Assembly (NCBI GenBank): GCA_022781925.1
Contig: JALESO010000058.1
Coordinates: 43,758-107,757 of the forward strand
DNA length: 64,000 bases
DNA from: Lachnospiraceae bacterium
Lineage (GTDB): Bacteria > Bacillota > Clostridia > Lachnospirales > Lachnospiraceae
Direction of reading: 5' to 3'
In this document: one piece after another, positions 47,374 to 57,865 of the stretch
Numbering within the stretch: the stretch's first letter is position 1
Layout: the number at the start of each line of letters is the position of its first letter
The notes under the pieces: generated by a model
What the model saw: only the letters and a program-made list of their open reading frames with translations
Databases searched by the model: none
What the model was told of the DNA's origin: nothing
Made by a program: the position numbers and the translations under genes

Positions 47374-50300
47374 ATGGATGCTTTTATAAGTCCACTGCAT
47401 GAACTGGGCAGTTTCGAGGAACTGGAACGGGCCTCGGCGAAGGAGGGAGTGGTCCTCTCGGCAACCGGCTGTATGGATGCACAAAAACCACATATGATGT
47501 ACGGCTGGAACAATGGCAGCGGCATGCGTGTCATTGTTACTTTTAATGAGCAGAAAGCCCGAGAACTGTTGGATGCCTACCGGTATTTTGACCGGAAAGC
47601 CGTGTATTTTCCGGCAAAGGATATCCTTTTTTATCAGTCGGATATCCGTGGAAATGCGCTGACTCAGGAGCGGATTCAGGCGTTCCGGACACTGTTTGAG
47701 GAAAAAGATGCGGCCATCATCACTACCTTTGATGCCTTGATGGACCGTCTGGTGCGGCCGGAGGTGTTGCGTGGATTTCTGCTGCGGCTGAAGAGCGAAG
47801 ATACCGTGGATCTGGAAGTGCTGCGCAGACGTCTGGTGGGGATGGGCTATGAGAGTGCTTATCAGGTGGAAGCACCGGGCGAGTTTGCCATCCGTGGTGG
47901 TATTGTGGATATATTTGCCCTGACGGAAGAACTGCCTTACCGTATTGAACTGTGGGGAGATGAGGTGGATTCCATCCGTACCTTTGATCCGGACAGCCAG
48001 CGTTCCGTGGATACCATGGATGAGATCGTGGTGTATCCGGCGGCGGAGCTTGTGCTGACGGGGGAGCAGAAACGTGAAGGACTGGAGCGCATTGCAGCGG
48101 AAGGGAAAAAGGCGGCAGAGCGTTTCCGAAAGGATATGAAAACCCAGGAAGCGCACCGGCTGCAGGAATCTGTGGATCTGCTGAAAGAACAGGTGGAGGA
48201 GCTTGGAAGTCTTCGGGCAGCAGAGAGTTATCTGACCTATTTTTACCAGGATACCGTGGGATTTCTGGAGTTTGCCTCCCGCTGTGCCAGGGTGCAGGAT
48301 CAGAAACTGCTGATCTTTGTGGATGAACCGGCCCGCTGTCTGGAAAAAGCGTCTGCGGTGGAAAAAGAATTTTCCGAGAGTATGAAGCAGCGTCTGGAGA
48401 AAGGCTATATCCTGCCGGGACAGGCGGATATCCTGTATACACATCAGGCGGTGACGGCGCAGATGCAGCAGCTTGGCTGTATCCTGATCTCTGCCATGGA
48501 ACTGCGGGCAGAGGGACTGACACCGGCCACAAGCTGCTTTTTCCAGGTGCATTCCGTCAATGCCTACAACAGCAGTTTTGAACTGCTGTCCAAAGATCTG
48601 AAAAGTTATAAAAAGCGTAAATACCGGGTGATTCTCATGTGCAGCTCCCGGACCCGTGCGGAGCGCATGGCGGAGGATCTGCGACAGGAGGAATTGAACG
48701 CATTTTTTACCACGGATACCGACCGGCCGGTACAGCCGGGAGAGGTCATGGTGCTGTACGGCAAGCTGAAACGTGGTTTTGAATATCCGGATATCAAATT
48801 TGTCGTGCTGACAGAGACCGACATTTTTGGCGGGGAAAAGAAGAAGCGCAAAAAGAAAAAGAAGATTTACGAGGGTGAGCACATTCAGAGTTTCTCCGAA
48901 CTGAAGCCGGGAGACTATGTGGTGCATGAGAATCACGGTCTCGGTATTTTCCGTGGCATAGAGAAGATCGAAGTCGACAAGACCATGCGGGATTACATGA
49001 AGATCGAGTATGACAAAGGCGGCAACCTGTATGTGCTGGCGACACAGCTTGATCTGATCCAGAAATATGCCGGGGCGGATGCAAAGAAACCGAAACTGAA
49101 CCGTTTGGGTGGACAGGAATGGACGAAGACCCGGCACCGGGTACAGAAAGCGGTTCGGGAAGTGGCACAGGAGCTGGTGGAACTGTATGCCATCCGTCAG
49201 AGCAAGGAAGGTTATGAGTACGGACCGGATACCGTATGGCAGCGGGAGTTTGAGGAAATGTTTCCATATGATGAGACGGAGGATCAGCGCCTTGCCATCG
49301 AGGCGACGAAGGCGGATATGGAGAGTAAGAAGATCATGGACCGTCTGATCTGTGGAGATGTCGGTTTCGGCAAGACCGAGGTGGCCATCCGTGCGGCATT
49401 CAAGGCTGCGGCGGAAGAAAAACAGGTCATTTATCTGGTGCCGACCACGATCCTGGCGCAGCAGCATTATAATACCTTTGCACAACGGATGAAAGATTTT
49501 CCCATCAATGTGGAACTGATGTGCCGGTTCCGCACGCCGAAGCAGCAGAAAGCGACACTGGAAGGGCTGAAGCGGGGAACCGTAGACATTGTGATCGGAA
49601 CCCACCGTCTGCTTTCCAAAGATGTGGAGTGCAAAAACCTTGGTCTGCTGATCATTGATGAGGAACAGCGGTTTGGCGTGGCGCATAAGGAAAAAATCAA
49701 GCAGATGAAAAAGGATGTGGATGTGCTGACGCTGACAGCGACACCAATTCCGAGGACGCTGCATATGAGTCTGATCGGGATCCGTGATATGAGCGTGCTG
49801 GAGGAGCCGCCGCAGGACCGTATGCCGATCCAGACTTATGTCATGGAATATGACGAAGAGATGATCCGGGAAGCCATTGAACGTGAGATGGCGCGGGATG
49901 GTCAGGTGTACTATGTGTTCAACCGGGTCAACCAGATCGCGGAGGTGGCGGCAAGGATTGCCGAGCTGGTGCCGGATGCGGAAGTGGCATATGCCCACGG
50001 TCAGATGAGCGAGCGGGAACTGGAACGTGTCATGTATCAGTTCATGAACGGGGAAGTGGATGTACTGGTGTCCACCACCATCATTGAGACCGGACTGGAT
50101 ATCGGAAATGTCAACACGATGATCATTCATGATGCGGACAATCTGGGTCTGTCTCAGCTGTATCAGTTGCGGGGCCGGATCGGTCGGTCCAACCGGACAG
50201 CCTATGCGTTTCTGATGTACCGCAGAAATAAGATGCTCAAGGAAGTGGCAGAGAAACGGCTGTCTGCCATCCGGGAATTTACGGACCTGGGAAGCGGGTT

Positions 50301-50910
50301 CAAGATCGCCATGAAAGATCTGGAGATTCGGGGAGCCGGCAATCTGCTGGGCGAGCAGCAGCATGGTCATATGGAAGCCGTCGGATATGATCTGTACTGC
50401 AAGATGCTGAACGAGGCGGTGAAAACTGCCAAAGGTGAAGTAGTGGAGGAATCCTTTGAGACCTCCATCGACATCGAACTGGATGCCTATATTCCAAACG
50501 GCTACATCGCGAATGAGTATCAGAAGCTGGATATCTACAAACGGATCGCTGCAATCGAAAATGAGGAAGAAAAGGATGAGATGCTGGATGAACTGATCGA
50601 CCGTTTCGGAGAACCGCCGCGGCCGGTACAGAATCTGCTGCTGGTGGCACAGCTGAAGGCAGAAGCCCACGGTCTGTATTTTGTAGAGATCAAGGAGACG
50701 GCAAACGACATCACTTTCCGGATGTTCGAGCGTGCAAAATTAAATGGAAGCAACATCCCGATGGTATTGGAGAAAAATAAACCGCTGCTGTCCTTTGTAC
50801 CGGACAAAAAGGAACCGTATTTCTTTTACCGGAAGCAAAAAAACAGCCCGGACATTTTGACGGTGATCCGTAGCGTGCTGCAGGACTGCCGGGAATTGCT
50901 GGCGGAGTAG
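47374..50910 (+). CDS. mfd: Transcription-repair coupling factor
   Basis: 1178 residues, full length. N-terminal UvrB-like domains, the RNA-polymerase-interacting domain ([19 protein letters not shown], about 510-530), a RecG-like translocase with [14 protein letters not shown] and [12 protein letters not shown], then the TRCF C-terminal domain. It removes RNA polymerase stalled at lesions and recruits UvrA. Site AAAGGAGGAATGAC. The large reading frame on the opposite strand is a shadow. Confidence 0.98.
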   Translation: MDAFISPLHELGSFEELERASAKEGVVLSATGCMDAQKPHMMYGWNNGSGMRVIVTFNEQKARELLDAYRYFDRKAVYFPAKDILFYQSDIRGNALTQERIQAFRTLFEEKDAAIITTFDALMDRLVRPEVLRGFLLRLKSEDTVDLEVLRRRLVGMGYESAYQVEAPGEFAIRGGIVDIFALTEELPYRIELWGDEVDSIRTFDPDSQRSVDTMDEIVVYPAAELVLTGEQKREGLERIAAEGKKAAERFRKDMKTQEAHRLQESVDLLKEQVEELGSLRAAESYLTYFYQDTVGFLEFASRCARVQDQKLLIFVDEPARCLEKASAVEKEFSESMKQRLEKGYILPGQADILYTHQAVTAQMQQLGCILISAMELRAEGLTPATSCFFQVHSVNAYNSSFELLSKDLKSYKKRKYRVILMCSSRTRAERMAEDLRQEELNAFFTTDTDRPVQPGEVMVLYGKLKRGFEYPDIKFVVLTETDIFGGEKKKRKKKKKIYEGEHIQSFSELKPGDYVVHENHGLGIFRGIEKIEVDKTMRDYMKIEYDKGGNLYVLATQLDLIQKYAGADAKKPKLNRLGGQEWTKTRHRVQKAVREVAQELVELYAIRQSKEGYEYGPDTVWQREFEEMFPYDETEDQRLAIEATKADMESKKIMDRLICGDVGFGKTEVAIRAAFKAAAEEKQVIYLVPTTILAQQHYNTFAQRMKDFPINVELMCRFRTPKQQKATLEGLKRGTVDIVIGTHRLLSKDVECKNLGLLIIDEEQRFGVAHKEKIKQMKKDVDVLTLTATPIPRTLHMSLIGIRDMSVLEEPPQDRMPIQTYVMEYDEEMIREAIEREMARDGQVYYVFNRVNQIAEVAARIAELVPDAEVAYAHGQMSERELERVMYQFMNGEVDVLVSTTIIETGLDIGNVNTMIIHDADNLGLSQLYQLRGRIGRSNRTAYAFLMYRRNKMLKEVAEKRLSAIREFTDLGSGFKIAMKDLEIRGAGNLLGEQQHGHMEAVGYDLYCKMLNEAVKTAKGEVVEESFETSIDIELDAYIPNGYIANEYQKLDIYKRIAAIENEEEKDEMLDELIDRFGEPPRPVQNLLLVAQLKAEAHGLYFVEIKETANDITFRMFERAKLNGSNIPMVLEKNKPLLSFVPDKKEPYFFYRKQKNSPDILTVIRSVLQDCRELLAE

Positions 50911-50989
50911 AAAATCCGGGGAATTTTTCTCAGTCTGAGCTGAGACTCCCACTTTTGCAAGTGGTGAGTGGACTGTGATGAAAAATACC

Positions 50990-51018
50990 TTGCGGTGACG
51001 GGAAAACTACGCTATACT
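50990..51018 (+). promoter_or_regulatory. Promoter of the foldase lipoprotein gene
   Basis: TTGCGG (50990-50995), 17 bases, TATACT (51013-51018). The surrounding TGATGAAAAAT and GTGACGGGAA (50976-51003) closely match 27058-27085 upstream of the sirtuin. Confidence 0.6.
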
Positions 51019-51209
51019 TGACAAATGAAAGTATCCGGTATGACTGTAAATCGTAGAAAGAAATCCTTTTGCGGTGGACAGGCGGGATATCGAAGAACAG
51101 ATAGCAATAAATAACAGTAATAAATATAAGAAACAGAAATATCACATACGGATCAGATCGCCGGAGAAAAACGAAAGGGATCTGAGATCCGATATAGATG
51201 GAGGAAACC

Positions 51210-52283
51210 ATGAAATTTAAGAAATTCGCTGCAATTATCCTGATGAGTACCATGATTGGAACGATGAGCCTGAGCGGATGCGGCGGCGTGAACAAAGATG
51301 CAGTAGCAATTACCATGACAAGCGATGACGAAGATGCCATCGAAGTGACAATGGGATATGCAAACTTTGCGGCGCGTGTGCAGCAGGCCAGCTACGACAG
51401 TGTATTCGCTTCTTATTATGGAGACGATTACTGGACCAACGATTCCTATGCACAGGATGGAAAAAACATGCAGGAATCCATTAAGGAAAATGTCCTGGAT
51501 ACCATCGAGACACAGCATCTGCTGGAGGAACATATGGCAGATTATGGTGTGGAGATCACAGAGGATGATCAGGCAGCCATCAAGAAAGCGGCAGAGCAGT
51601 TTATCTCTGACAACTCCAAAGCGGCACTCAAAGAACTGGGCGCCACACAGGAATATGTAGAGCGTTATCTGTATCTGCAGACCGTAGAAAACAGAATGCG
51701 GGCAGCCATCCGGGCAACTGCTGATACAAACGTATCCGATGAGGAAGCTGCACAGAGAACTTTCAGTTACATGAAGATCAGCCTGACAACTTATACGGAT
51801 GACAATGGGAACCAGCAGACTTATACAGCAGACGAGACCACGGTTGTGAAGAAAAATGCAGACGATGCGGCTGTAAAAGCACAGAGCGATTTCGACGGAA
51901 CCGCAGAGGAATATTCCTATGACGTACAGACTTATTCTTATGGAAGTGATGAGAAGAGTGAGGCAGACGGCGGATTCTGTGATGCAGTCATCGAGGCAGC
52001 AAACAGCATGACAGCCGGACAGGTATCCGGTCTGATCGAGGGTACCGACTGCTATTATATCATCCGTCTGGACAGCGAGTTCGACGCAGATGCGACAGAG
52101 AAGAAGAAAGAAAGCATCATCAGCGACCGTCAGGATCAGATTTATCAGGATGTGACAGATGGATACAAAGATGCTGTGAAGATCAAAGTCGATGAGGATG
52201 AGTGGGCAAAAGTAAAATTTGACAATATCTTTACCACAAAAACCACCACGGACAGCAGCGATTCCAGCGCGACAGCAGAATAG
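51210..52283 (+). CDS. PrsA-like foldase lipoprotein
   Basis: 357 residues from ATG 51210 (site TGGAGGAAACC). Lipobox LSGC with cysteine 24, so a lipoprotein on the outer face. A SurA-type N-terminal helical domain (about 70-165) is followed by a weakly conserved parvulin-like region (RTFSYMKISL to CYYIIRLDSEFD). A PrsA after mfd is common in clostridia. It should help secreted proteins fold; isomerase activity is doubtful because the usual catalytic residues are not obvious. Confidence 0.82.
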   Translation: MKFKKFAAIILMSTMIGTMSLSGCGGVNKDAVAITMTSDDEDAIEVTMGYANFAARVQQASYDSVFASYYGDDYWTNDSYAQDGKNMQESIKENVLDTIETQHLLEEHMADYGVEITEDDQAAIKKAAEQFISDNSKAALKELGATQEYVERYLYLQTVENRMRAAIRATADTNVSDEEAAQRTFSYMKISLTTYTDDNGNQQTYTADETTVVKKNADDAAVKAQSDFDGTAEEYSYDVQTYSYGSDEKSEADGGFCDAVIEAANSMTAGQVSGLIEGTDCYYIIRLDSEFDADATEKKKESIISDRQDQIYQDVTDGYKDAVKIKVDEDEWAKVKFDNIFTTKTTTDSSDSSATAE

Positions 52284-52359
52284 TTGAAGCTGCGGGAGGA
52301 TAATGTGCATTGGAAAGGTGCACAGAACGAATATCAGAAATTCAGATAAAAAGAGACAG

Positions 52360-52383
52360 AGCGGACATTTGTCCGCTTTGTTT
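52360..52383 (+). terminator. Terminator after foldase gene
   Basis: AGCGGACA-TTT-GTCCGCT followed by TTGTTT. Confidence 0.7.
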
Positions 52384-52428
52384 CGCGGGTTACAGGTTAG
52401 AGGCTTACAGGAAAGATTTAGTTGAGAG

Positions 52429-52962
52429 ATGAAAAAGGAAAATATTGTTTTAATCGGTATGCCGGGGGTAGGCAAGAGTACCATCGGTGTAGTTCTGGCA
52501 AAAGTTCTGGGATATGAATTTATAGATGCGGATCTGCTGATCCAGAAATCAGAGGGCAAGCTGCTCCGTGAGATCATTGCAGAGAAAGGAACCGACGGTT
52601 TTATCGAAGTAGAGAACCGGGTAAACAGCCAGATTGAGACCACACACAGTGTGATCGCCACCGGCGGAAGCGTCGTGTATGGAAAAGAAGCGATGGAGCA
52701 TCTGGCGTCCATCGGAACGATCGTATATCTGAAACAGAATCTGAAACCACTGGAGCGTCGGCTGCGCAATATCAAAGGCCGCGGTGTTGTACTGAAACCG
52801 GGTCAGACACTGGCCGGACTGTACAAAGAGCGTGTGGTCTTATATGAAAAATATGCCGACATCATTGTGGATGAATATAAACTGAATGTGGAACAGACAC
52901 TGGATGCTGTTTTGCAGGCATTAAAGGAAACGAATGGAACCGAAAAGGCTGGAAATGAATAA
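52429..52962 (+). CDS. aroK: Shikimate kinase
   Basis: 177 residues. Walker A GMPGVGKS at 10-17, the shikimate-binding DAD (33-35), and ATGGSVVYG. RRLRNIKGRG is the lid. It phosphorylates shikimate in aromatic amino-acid synthesis. Start ATG 52429 follows a weak GTTGAGAG site. Alone here, away from other aro genes. Confidence 0.9.
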   Translation: MKKENIVLIGMPGVGKSTIGVVLAKVLGYEFIDADLLIQKSEGKLLREIIAEKGTDGFIEVENRVNSQIETTHSVIATGGSVVYGKEAMEHLASIGTIVYLKQNLKPLERRLRNIKGRGVVLKPGQTLAGLYKERVVLYEKYADIIVDEYKLNVEQTLDAVLQALKETNGTEKAGNE

Positions 52963-53028
52963 AATAAAGCAAAGTTTCTTTTCTAAGAGAGAATTTCATG
53001 GTACAATGAGTATAAGTGAAAAATTTTC

Positions 53029-53058
53029 TTGACAATTTTTTTGAGATATAGTTATAAT
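53029..53058 (+). promoter_or_regulatory. Promoter of murA
   Basis: TTGACA (53029-53034), 18 bases, TATAAT (53053-53058): both boxes are consensus. Confidence 0.85.
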
Positions 53059-53091
53059 AGCGTGTTTAAATATATAGCATAGAGGTGCAAA

Positions 53092-54381
53092 ATGGATCAA
53101 TATGTAATAAAAGGTGGAAATCCGTTAGTCGGAGAAGTGGCAATCGGCGGAGCAAAGAATGCAGCGCTGGCAATTCTTGCTGCAGCAGTGATGACGGACG
53201 AAACCGTTACGATAGATAATTTACCAAATGTCCGTGATATCAATGTCATGCTTCAGGCAATCGAGAACATTGGTGCGACTGTCGAGCGGATCGACGTCCA
53301 CACGGTAAAGATCAACGGCTCAACCATTCACGAGACGAGCGTTGACAATGAGTACATCAGAAAAATCCGTGCGTCCTATTATCTTCTGGGCGCCTTACTT
53401 GGAAAATATAAAGATGCAGAAGTGGCACTGCCGGGCGGATGCGCCATCGGAAGCCGTCCCATCGACCTGCATCTGAAAGGATTCCGTGCCATGGGTGCGG
53501 AGATCGACATTCACCATGGTCTGGTAGCAGCAAAGGCAGACCGCCTTTGTGGTACCCATATTTATATGGATAAGGTTTCCGTAGGAGCGACCATCAATAT
53601 CATGATGGCAGCAGCTATGGCAGAGGGAAAGACGATCATCGAGAATGCAGCGAAAGAGCCGCATGTCGTTGATGTGGCGAACTTCCTGAACCGTATGGGA
53701 GCCAATATCCGTGGAGCCGGAACCGACGTGATCCGTATTTCCGGTGTTGAGAAACTGCACAAGACGGAATATTCTATCATTCCGGATCAGATCGAGGCAG
53801 GTACATTTATGTTTGCGGCAGCCGCAACACATGGTGATGTCACAGTAAAAAATGTCATTCCGAAGCATCTGGAGGCAACCAGTGCAAAGCTGATCGAGGT
53901 GGGATGCGAGATTCAGGAGTTTGATGATGCGGTACGTGTCATTGCAAAGAATCCACTGCATCATACCCAGGTGACCACATTGCCGTATCCGGGCTTCCCG
54001 ACAGATATGCAGCCGCAGATGGGTGTGGTACTGGGCGTTTCCGAGGGAACCAGCACTATTACCGAGAGCATTTTCGAGAACCGTTTCAAATACGTGGATG
54101 AACTGGAAAAGATGGGTGCAAACATCAAAGTCGAGGGCAACATCGCCATCATCAACGGTGTGGAGCGTTATACCGGCGCAAGAGTCAGCGCACCGGATCT
54201 GCGTGCAGGCGCAGCACTGGTGATTGCAGGACTGGCAGGAGACGGCATTACCATCGTGGACGATATCTACTATATTGAGCGTGGATATGAGGCATTTGAT
54301 GAAAAATTCAGAGGTCTCGGCGGCATGATGGAGAAAGTAAGTTCCGAGAAAGAGATTCAGCAGTTCCGATTGAAGATCTGA
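53092..54381 (+). CDS. murA: UDP-N-acetylglucosamine 1-carboxyvinyltransferase
   Basis: 429 residues. GGAKNAALAILAAAVM, the catalytic cysteine 117 in LPGGCAIGSRP (so fosfomycin should act on it) and ATHGDVTVKNV are present. First committed step of peptidoglycan synthesis. Site AGAGGTGCAAA. Clear promoter and terminator make it a single-gene unit. Confidence 0.97.
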   Translation: MDQYVIKGGNPLVGEVAIGGAKNAALAILAAAVMTDETVTIDNLPNVRDINVMLQAIENIGATVERIDVHTVKINGSTIHETSVDNEYIRKIRASYYLLGALLGKYKDAEVALPGGCAIGSRPIDLHLKGFRAMGAEIDIHHGLVAAKADRLCGTHIYMDKVSVGATINIMMAAAMAEGKTIIENAAKEPHVVDVANFLNRMGANIRGAGTDVIRISGVEKLHKTEYSIIPDQIEAGTFMFAAAATHGDVTVKNVIPKHLEATSAKLIEVGCEIQEFDDAVRVIAKNPLHHTQVTTLPYPGFPTDMQPQMGVVLGVSEGTSTITESIFENRFKYVDELEKMGANIKVEGNIAIINGVERYTGARVSAPDLRAGAALVIAGLAGDGITIVDDIYYIERGYEAFDEKFRGLGGMMEKVSSEKEIQQFRLKI

Positions 54382-54430
54382 TCGTGACAGAAGGCTGGTA
54401 TCCGGCAGAACTGAGAAAAATGAACAGCAG

Positions 54431-54461
54431 GCGGGCAGGCAATATGGACTGCCCGCTTTTT
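54431..54461 (+). terminator. Terminator of murA
   Basis: GCGGGCAG-...-CTGCCCGC followed by TTTTT. Confidence 0.92.
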
Positions 54462-54546
54462 GCGTCGCCATATAGATCAGATGAAAAAATATGGATTTTT
54501 CCAGCTTTTGGACTATTTGTTCAACATTTTCGGGGGAATCTGTTGG

Positions 54547-54617
54547 TTGACTTTTACTACTTTCGAATGTATGATACATAAAGTATGACTGCAATAACGT
54601 GAACTGTGGGAGTTCAC
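54547..54617 (+). promoter_or_regulatory. Promoter and leader hairpin of metK
   Basis: TTGACT (54547-54552), 17 bases, TATGAT (54570-54575). The short leader carries GTGAACT-GTGGG-AGTTCAC (about 54599-54617). I see no SAM riboswitch. Confidence 0.75.
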
Positions 54618-54664
54618 ATGTTTCAATTTAGATTAGAATGAGAGAAAAAGAACGGAGGATAATT

Positions 54665-55846
54665 ATGGAAAAATTATTATTTACTTCTGAGTCAGTTACA
54701 GAGGGACATCCGGACAAAGTCTGCGATGCCGTATCTGATGCAATTCTGGATGCCTGCATGGCACAGGATCCGATGAGCCGTGTTGCATGCGAGACAGCTG
54801 CTTGTACAGGTTTCGTATTAGTAACAGGTGAGATCACTACAAAAGCACAGCTTGATATCCCGTCTATCGTTCGTCAGACTGTAAACGAGATCGGTTACAA
54901 TGACGCAAAGACAGGTTTCGATGGAAATACATGTGCAGTTATGGTTGCTCTGGATCAGCAGTCCGCTGATATCGCTATGGGTGTTGACAAAGCACTTGAA
55001 GCAAAAGAGGGTGAACTGACAGATGATCTGGATACAGGTGCTGGTGATCAGGGTATGATGTTCGGTTACGCTACAAATGAGACACCGGAATTAATGCCTT
55101 ACCCGATCTCCCTTGCTCACAAAATGGCTCTTCAGCTTACAAAAGTTCGTAAAGACGGTACATTAAGCTACTTAAGACCAGACGGAAAAACTCAGGTTTC
55201 CGTAGAGTACGATGAGAACGGCACACCGAAGAGATTAGAGGCTGTTGTTCTTTCTACACAGCATGATGATGATGTAACTCAGGAGCAGATCCATGAGGAT
55301 ATCAAAAAATATGTATTCGATCCGATCCTTCCGGCAGAGCTGATCGATGATGAGACAAAATTCTTCATCAACCCGACAGGACGTTTCGTAATCGGTGGAC
55401 CTCACGGTGATGCAGGTCTGACAGGACGTAAGATCATCGTTGATACATACGGTGGAATGGCTCGTCACGGCGGCGGAGCTTTCTCAGGAAAAGACTGCAC
55501 AAAAGTAGACCGTTCTGCAGCATATGCAGCACGTTACGTTGCAAAGAACATCGTTGCAGCAGGTCTTGCTGACAAATGCGAGATCCAGCTTTCTTACGCA
55601 ATCGGTGTAGCACAGCCGACATCTATCATGGTAGATACATTCGGAACAGGCAAACTGTCTGATGAGAAACTGGTTGAGATCGTTCGTGAGAACTTCGACC
55701 TTCGTCCGGCTGGAATCATCAAAATGCTTGACTTAAGAAGACCGATCTACAAAGCAACAGCTGCTTACGGCCACTTCGGACGTACAGATGTAGATCTTCC
55801 TTGGGAAGCAACTGACAAAGTTGATGTATTAAAAAAATATCTGTAA
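54665..55846 (+). CDS. metK: S-adenosylmethionine synthetase
   Basis: 393 residues from ATG 54665 (site ACGGAGGATAA). [28 protein letters not shown] and [16 protein letters not shown] are the family signatures. It makes SAM from methionine and ATP. Codon use is strongly biased to a few codons, as expected of an abundant enzyme. Confidence 0.98.
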   Translation: MEKLLFTSESVTEGHPDKVCDAVSDAILDACMAQDPMSRVACETAACTGFVLVTGEITTKAQLDIPSIVRQTVNEIGYNDAKTGFDGNTCAVMVALDQQSADIAMGVDKALEAKEGELTDDLDTGAGDQGMMFGYATNETPELMPYPISLAHKMALQLTKVRKDGTLSYLRPDGKTQVSVEYDENGTPKRLEAVVLSTQHDDDVTQEQIHEDIKKYVFDPILPAELIDDETKFFINPTGRFVIGGPHGDAGLTGRKIIVDTYGGMARHGGGAFSGKDCTKVDRSAAYAARYVAKNIVAAGLADKCEIQLSYAIGVAQPTSIMVDTFGTGKLSDEKLVEIVRENFDLRPAGIIKMLDLRRPIYKATAAYGHFGRTDVDLPWEATDKVDVLKKYL

Positions 55847-55871
55847 GATAAATAATTACGGAAAGAGATAG

Positions 55872-55914
55872 AAATCCCCGTCACTTGTTGAAAAACAGCG
55901 GCGGGGATTTTTTG
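55872..55914 (+). terminator. Terminator of metK
   Basis: AAATCCCCG pairs with CGGGGATTT around a loop with an AACAGC stretch, then TTTTG. Confidence 0.88.
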
Positions 55915-56016
55915 TGTTGCTTTTTTCTTTTCCAGACTTTTGATTTCATATCTTCTATGCTATAATGAAATGCGAACAAAAAGTTAATGTTTTAAAAAGA
56001 GGAAAGGAAACAAAAC

Positions 56017-57585
56017 ATGAAAAACTGGAAGAGAAGACTGCTTGCGGTATTATGTGCTACCGTTACGGCAGCAGGCATTGCGGCACCGGAAATGACACCT
56101 GTGTATGCGGCGCAGGATAGCACCACAAATGATGGACAGACGGATTCCGGCAAAAACGATGCACAGGATGATACTCAGAAAGACACTTACGCACTGAGAT
56201 TTATTACTGTGGATGGCCGTGCAGCATGGTACTATGCCAACGAAAAAGGCGAAGTAGACAAGTCTTATACAGGTGTGACAGACAATGCATACGGCTGGTG
56301 GTATGTGAAGAACGGAGAAGTTGATTTCTCTTATACCGGACTTGGATTTAATGATGCAGGCTGCTGGAGAATCGTAAACGGAGCGGTAGATTTTGGCTGT
56401 ACAGGTGTAGTAGACAGTGAGTATGGCTGGTGGTATGTACGCGACGGTCATGTAGATTATTCTTATACAGGAATTGCACCAAACGATTATGGCTGGTGGA
56501 GAATCGTCAATGGTCAGGTCGATTTTACCTGCAACAGCGTAGAGTCAAATGAATATGGCTGGTTTTATCTCAGAAACGGTCAGGTAGATTTTTCCTATAC
56601 CGGACTTGGCTTCAATGATGCAGGCTGCTGGAGAATTGTAAACGGAGCCGTAGATTTTGGCTGCACCAGTGTGGTAAACAGCGAATACGGCTGGTGGTAT
56701 GTCCGTGATGGCCGTGTGGATTATTCTTACACCGGAATCGCACCAAACGAGTATGGCTGGTGGAGAATTGTCAATGGACAGCTGGATTTCAGCTGCAACA
56801 GCGTAGAGTGCAATGATGCCGGCTGGTTTTATATCCGTGGCGGTAAAGTTGATTTTGATTTTACCGGAATCGCAGACAACAGCGCAGGAAGCTGGTGTAT
56901 CTGGAATGGAAAAGTAAACTTCGGTTACAGCGGATGTGTCAAATATCAGAACCACACGTATGCAGTATCAAACGGACAGGCACAGTGTATCGATGAGCAG
57001 GTTGCAAAAGGTGCAGTGGGCTTCCTGGAAGTAATTGATCCGGATATCGACTGGGTATTTGAAGTGGATGATTATGGATATAATCAGTATACTACCATCG
57101 GGGCAGCAGACGATGCCACATCTCTGGAAAATATGAGACAGGCACTGAACTGGATCAAAGAATGCAATGATCTGCGTAGAGCAAATGGTTTGCCGGAACT
57201 GAGAATTTCCAATACACTGATGGCAATCGCACAGTATGACACAAATGCGTCTGCCGTAGTAATGAACCACCTTGGTATCTTTAATGTCGGTGAAAACCTC
57301 GCCTGGGGTTATTCCGGCTGGGATCCGTTTGACGGATGGTATACACAGGAAAAAGCATCCTTTGATCAGGGAGATTACAGTAATGTCGGACATTATCTGA
57401 ATATCATTGATTCTTCTTATACGATCACCGGATTTGCGGTAAATCAGAGAAGCAGATATGGCAATACATTCGGTCAGGTATTTTCTGATATTGATCTCGA
57501 GGGTGACAATTTCAGTGTCGATGAGTATATTACTTATTTCATGAACTACTACAATGCAATCGGAAATCCGGTAATCCTTGGTTAA
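56017..57585 (+). CDS. Secreted CAP-domain protein with tandem 22-residue repeats
   Basis: 522 residues. Signal peptide (residues 1 to about 31, ending VYAA), a short polar linker, then about eleven repeats of 22 residues of the type GWWYVRNGxVDFSYTGxxxN (about 75-305). Alternating units carry GWW, GCW or GWF. The C-terminal domain (about 335-520) has CAP/SCP features: LNWIKECNDLRRANGLPEL, GENLAWGYSGWDPFDGWY and GHYLNII. The repeats resemble choline-binding-type wall anchors and probably hold the protein on the surface. Promoter with extended -10 TGCTATAAT (55958-55966); site AGAGGAAAGGAAAC. Confidence 0.85.
   Translation: MKNWKRRLLAVLCATVTAAGIAAPEMTPVYAAQDSTTNDGQTDSGKNDAQDDTQKDTYALRFITVDGRAAWYYANEKGEVDKSYTGVTDNAYGWWYVKNGEVDFSYTGLGFNDAGCWRIVNGAVDFGCTGVVDSEYGWWYVRDGHVDYSYTGIAPNDYGWWRIVNGQVDFTCNSVESNEYGWFYLRNGQVDFSYTGLGFNDAGCWRIVNGAVDFGCTSVVNSEYGWWYVRDGRVDYSYTGIAPNEYGWWRIVNGQLDFSCNSVECNDAGWFYIRGGKVDFDFTGIADNSAGSWCIWNGKVNFGYSGCVKYQNHTYAVSNGQAQCIDEQVAKGAVGFLEVIDPDIDWVFEVDDYGYNQYTTIGAADDATSLENMRQALNWIKECNDLRRANGLPELRISNTLMAIAQYDTNASAVVMNHLGIFNVGENLAWGYSGWDPFDGWYTQEKASFDQGDYSNVGHYLNIIDSSYTITGFAVNQRSRYGNTFGQVFSDIDLEGDNFSVDEYITYFMNYYNAIGNPVILG
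56341..56868 (+). repeat. Two 264-bp in-gene superrepeats
   Basis: The stretch starting CTTGGATTTAATGATGCAGG at 56341 recurs at 56605 as CTTGGCTTCAATGATGCAGG: a period of 264 bp, that is four 22-residue units. Nucleotide identity between the two blocks is high, so a four-unit block was duplicated fairly recently. Confidence 0.85.
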
Positions 57586-57601
57586 GTAACCGGTTGAAAA
57601 G

Positions 57602-57651
57602 CAAGGGCAGTCTTCTGCATCATAGGATGATGCAGGGGCTGCTCTTTTTTC
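57602..57651 (+). terminator. Terminator of the CAP-domain gene
   Basis: Nested stem: CTGCATCAT / ATGATGCAG inside AGGGCAG / CTGCTCT, followed by TTTTTT. Confidence 0.9.
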
Positions 57652-57865
57652 TGTAAAGTCGGAGAATCTGTCAGACATTAAAAAAGCAGAAACCGTTTCG
57701 ACACAGGTCACTTTATTTCTCAAAAGCTTTATAAAAAGTTTACGATTGCAGAATGTAAATCATCGGTTATCCGTGTTATAATTAAAAAAGCAATGAGCAG
57801 TTTCACATGAATAAGAAAAAAATTTACGGAAATTCATTTAGCAGACTGCAGATATGGAGATCACT

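Noticed and set aside
47149..50670. Long open reading frame opposite mfd
   Set aside because: It covers the well-conserved Mfd protein in the complementary strand, has no ribosome site and a histidine/arginine/leucine-rich shadow composition.
51153..52775. Long minus-strand reading frame opposite the foldase and aroK
   Set aside because: Cysteine- and isoleucine-rich shadow of two real genes on the other strand.
54576..54664. SAM riboswitch before metK
   Set aside because: The leader is under 90 nt and holds only one small hairpin; none of the SAM-I, II or III features is visible.
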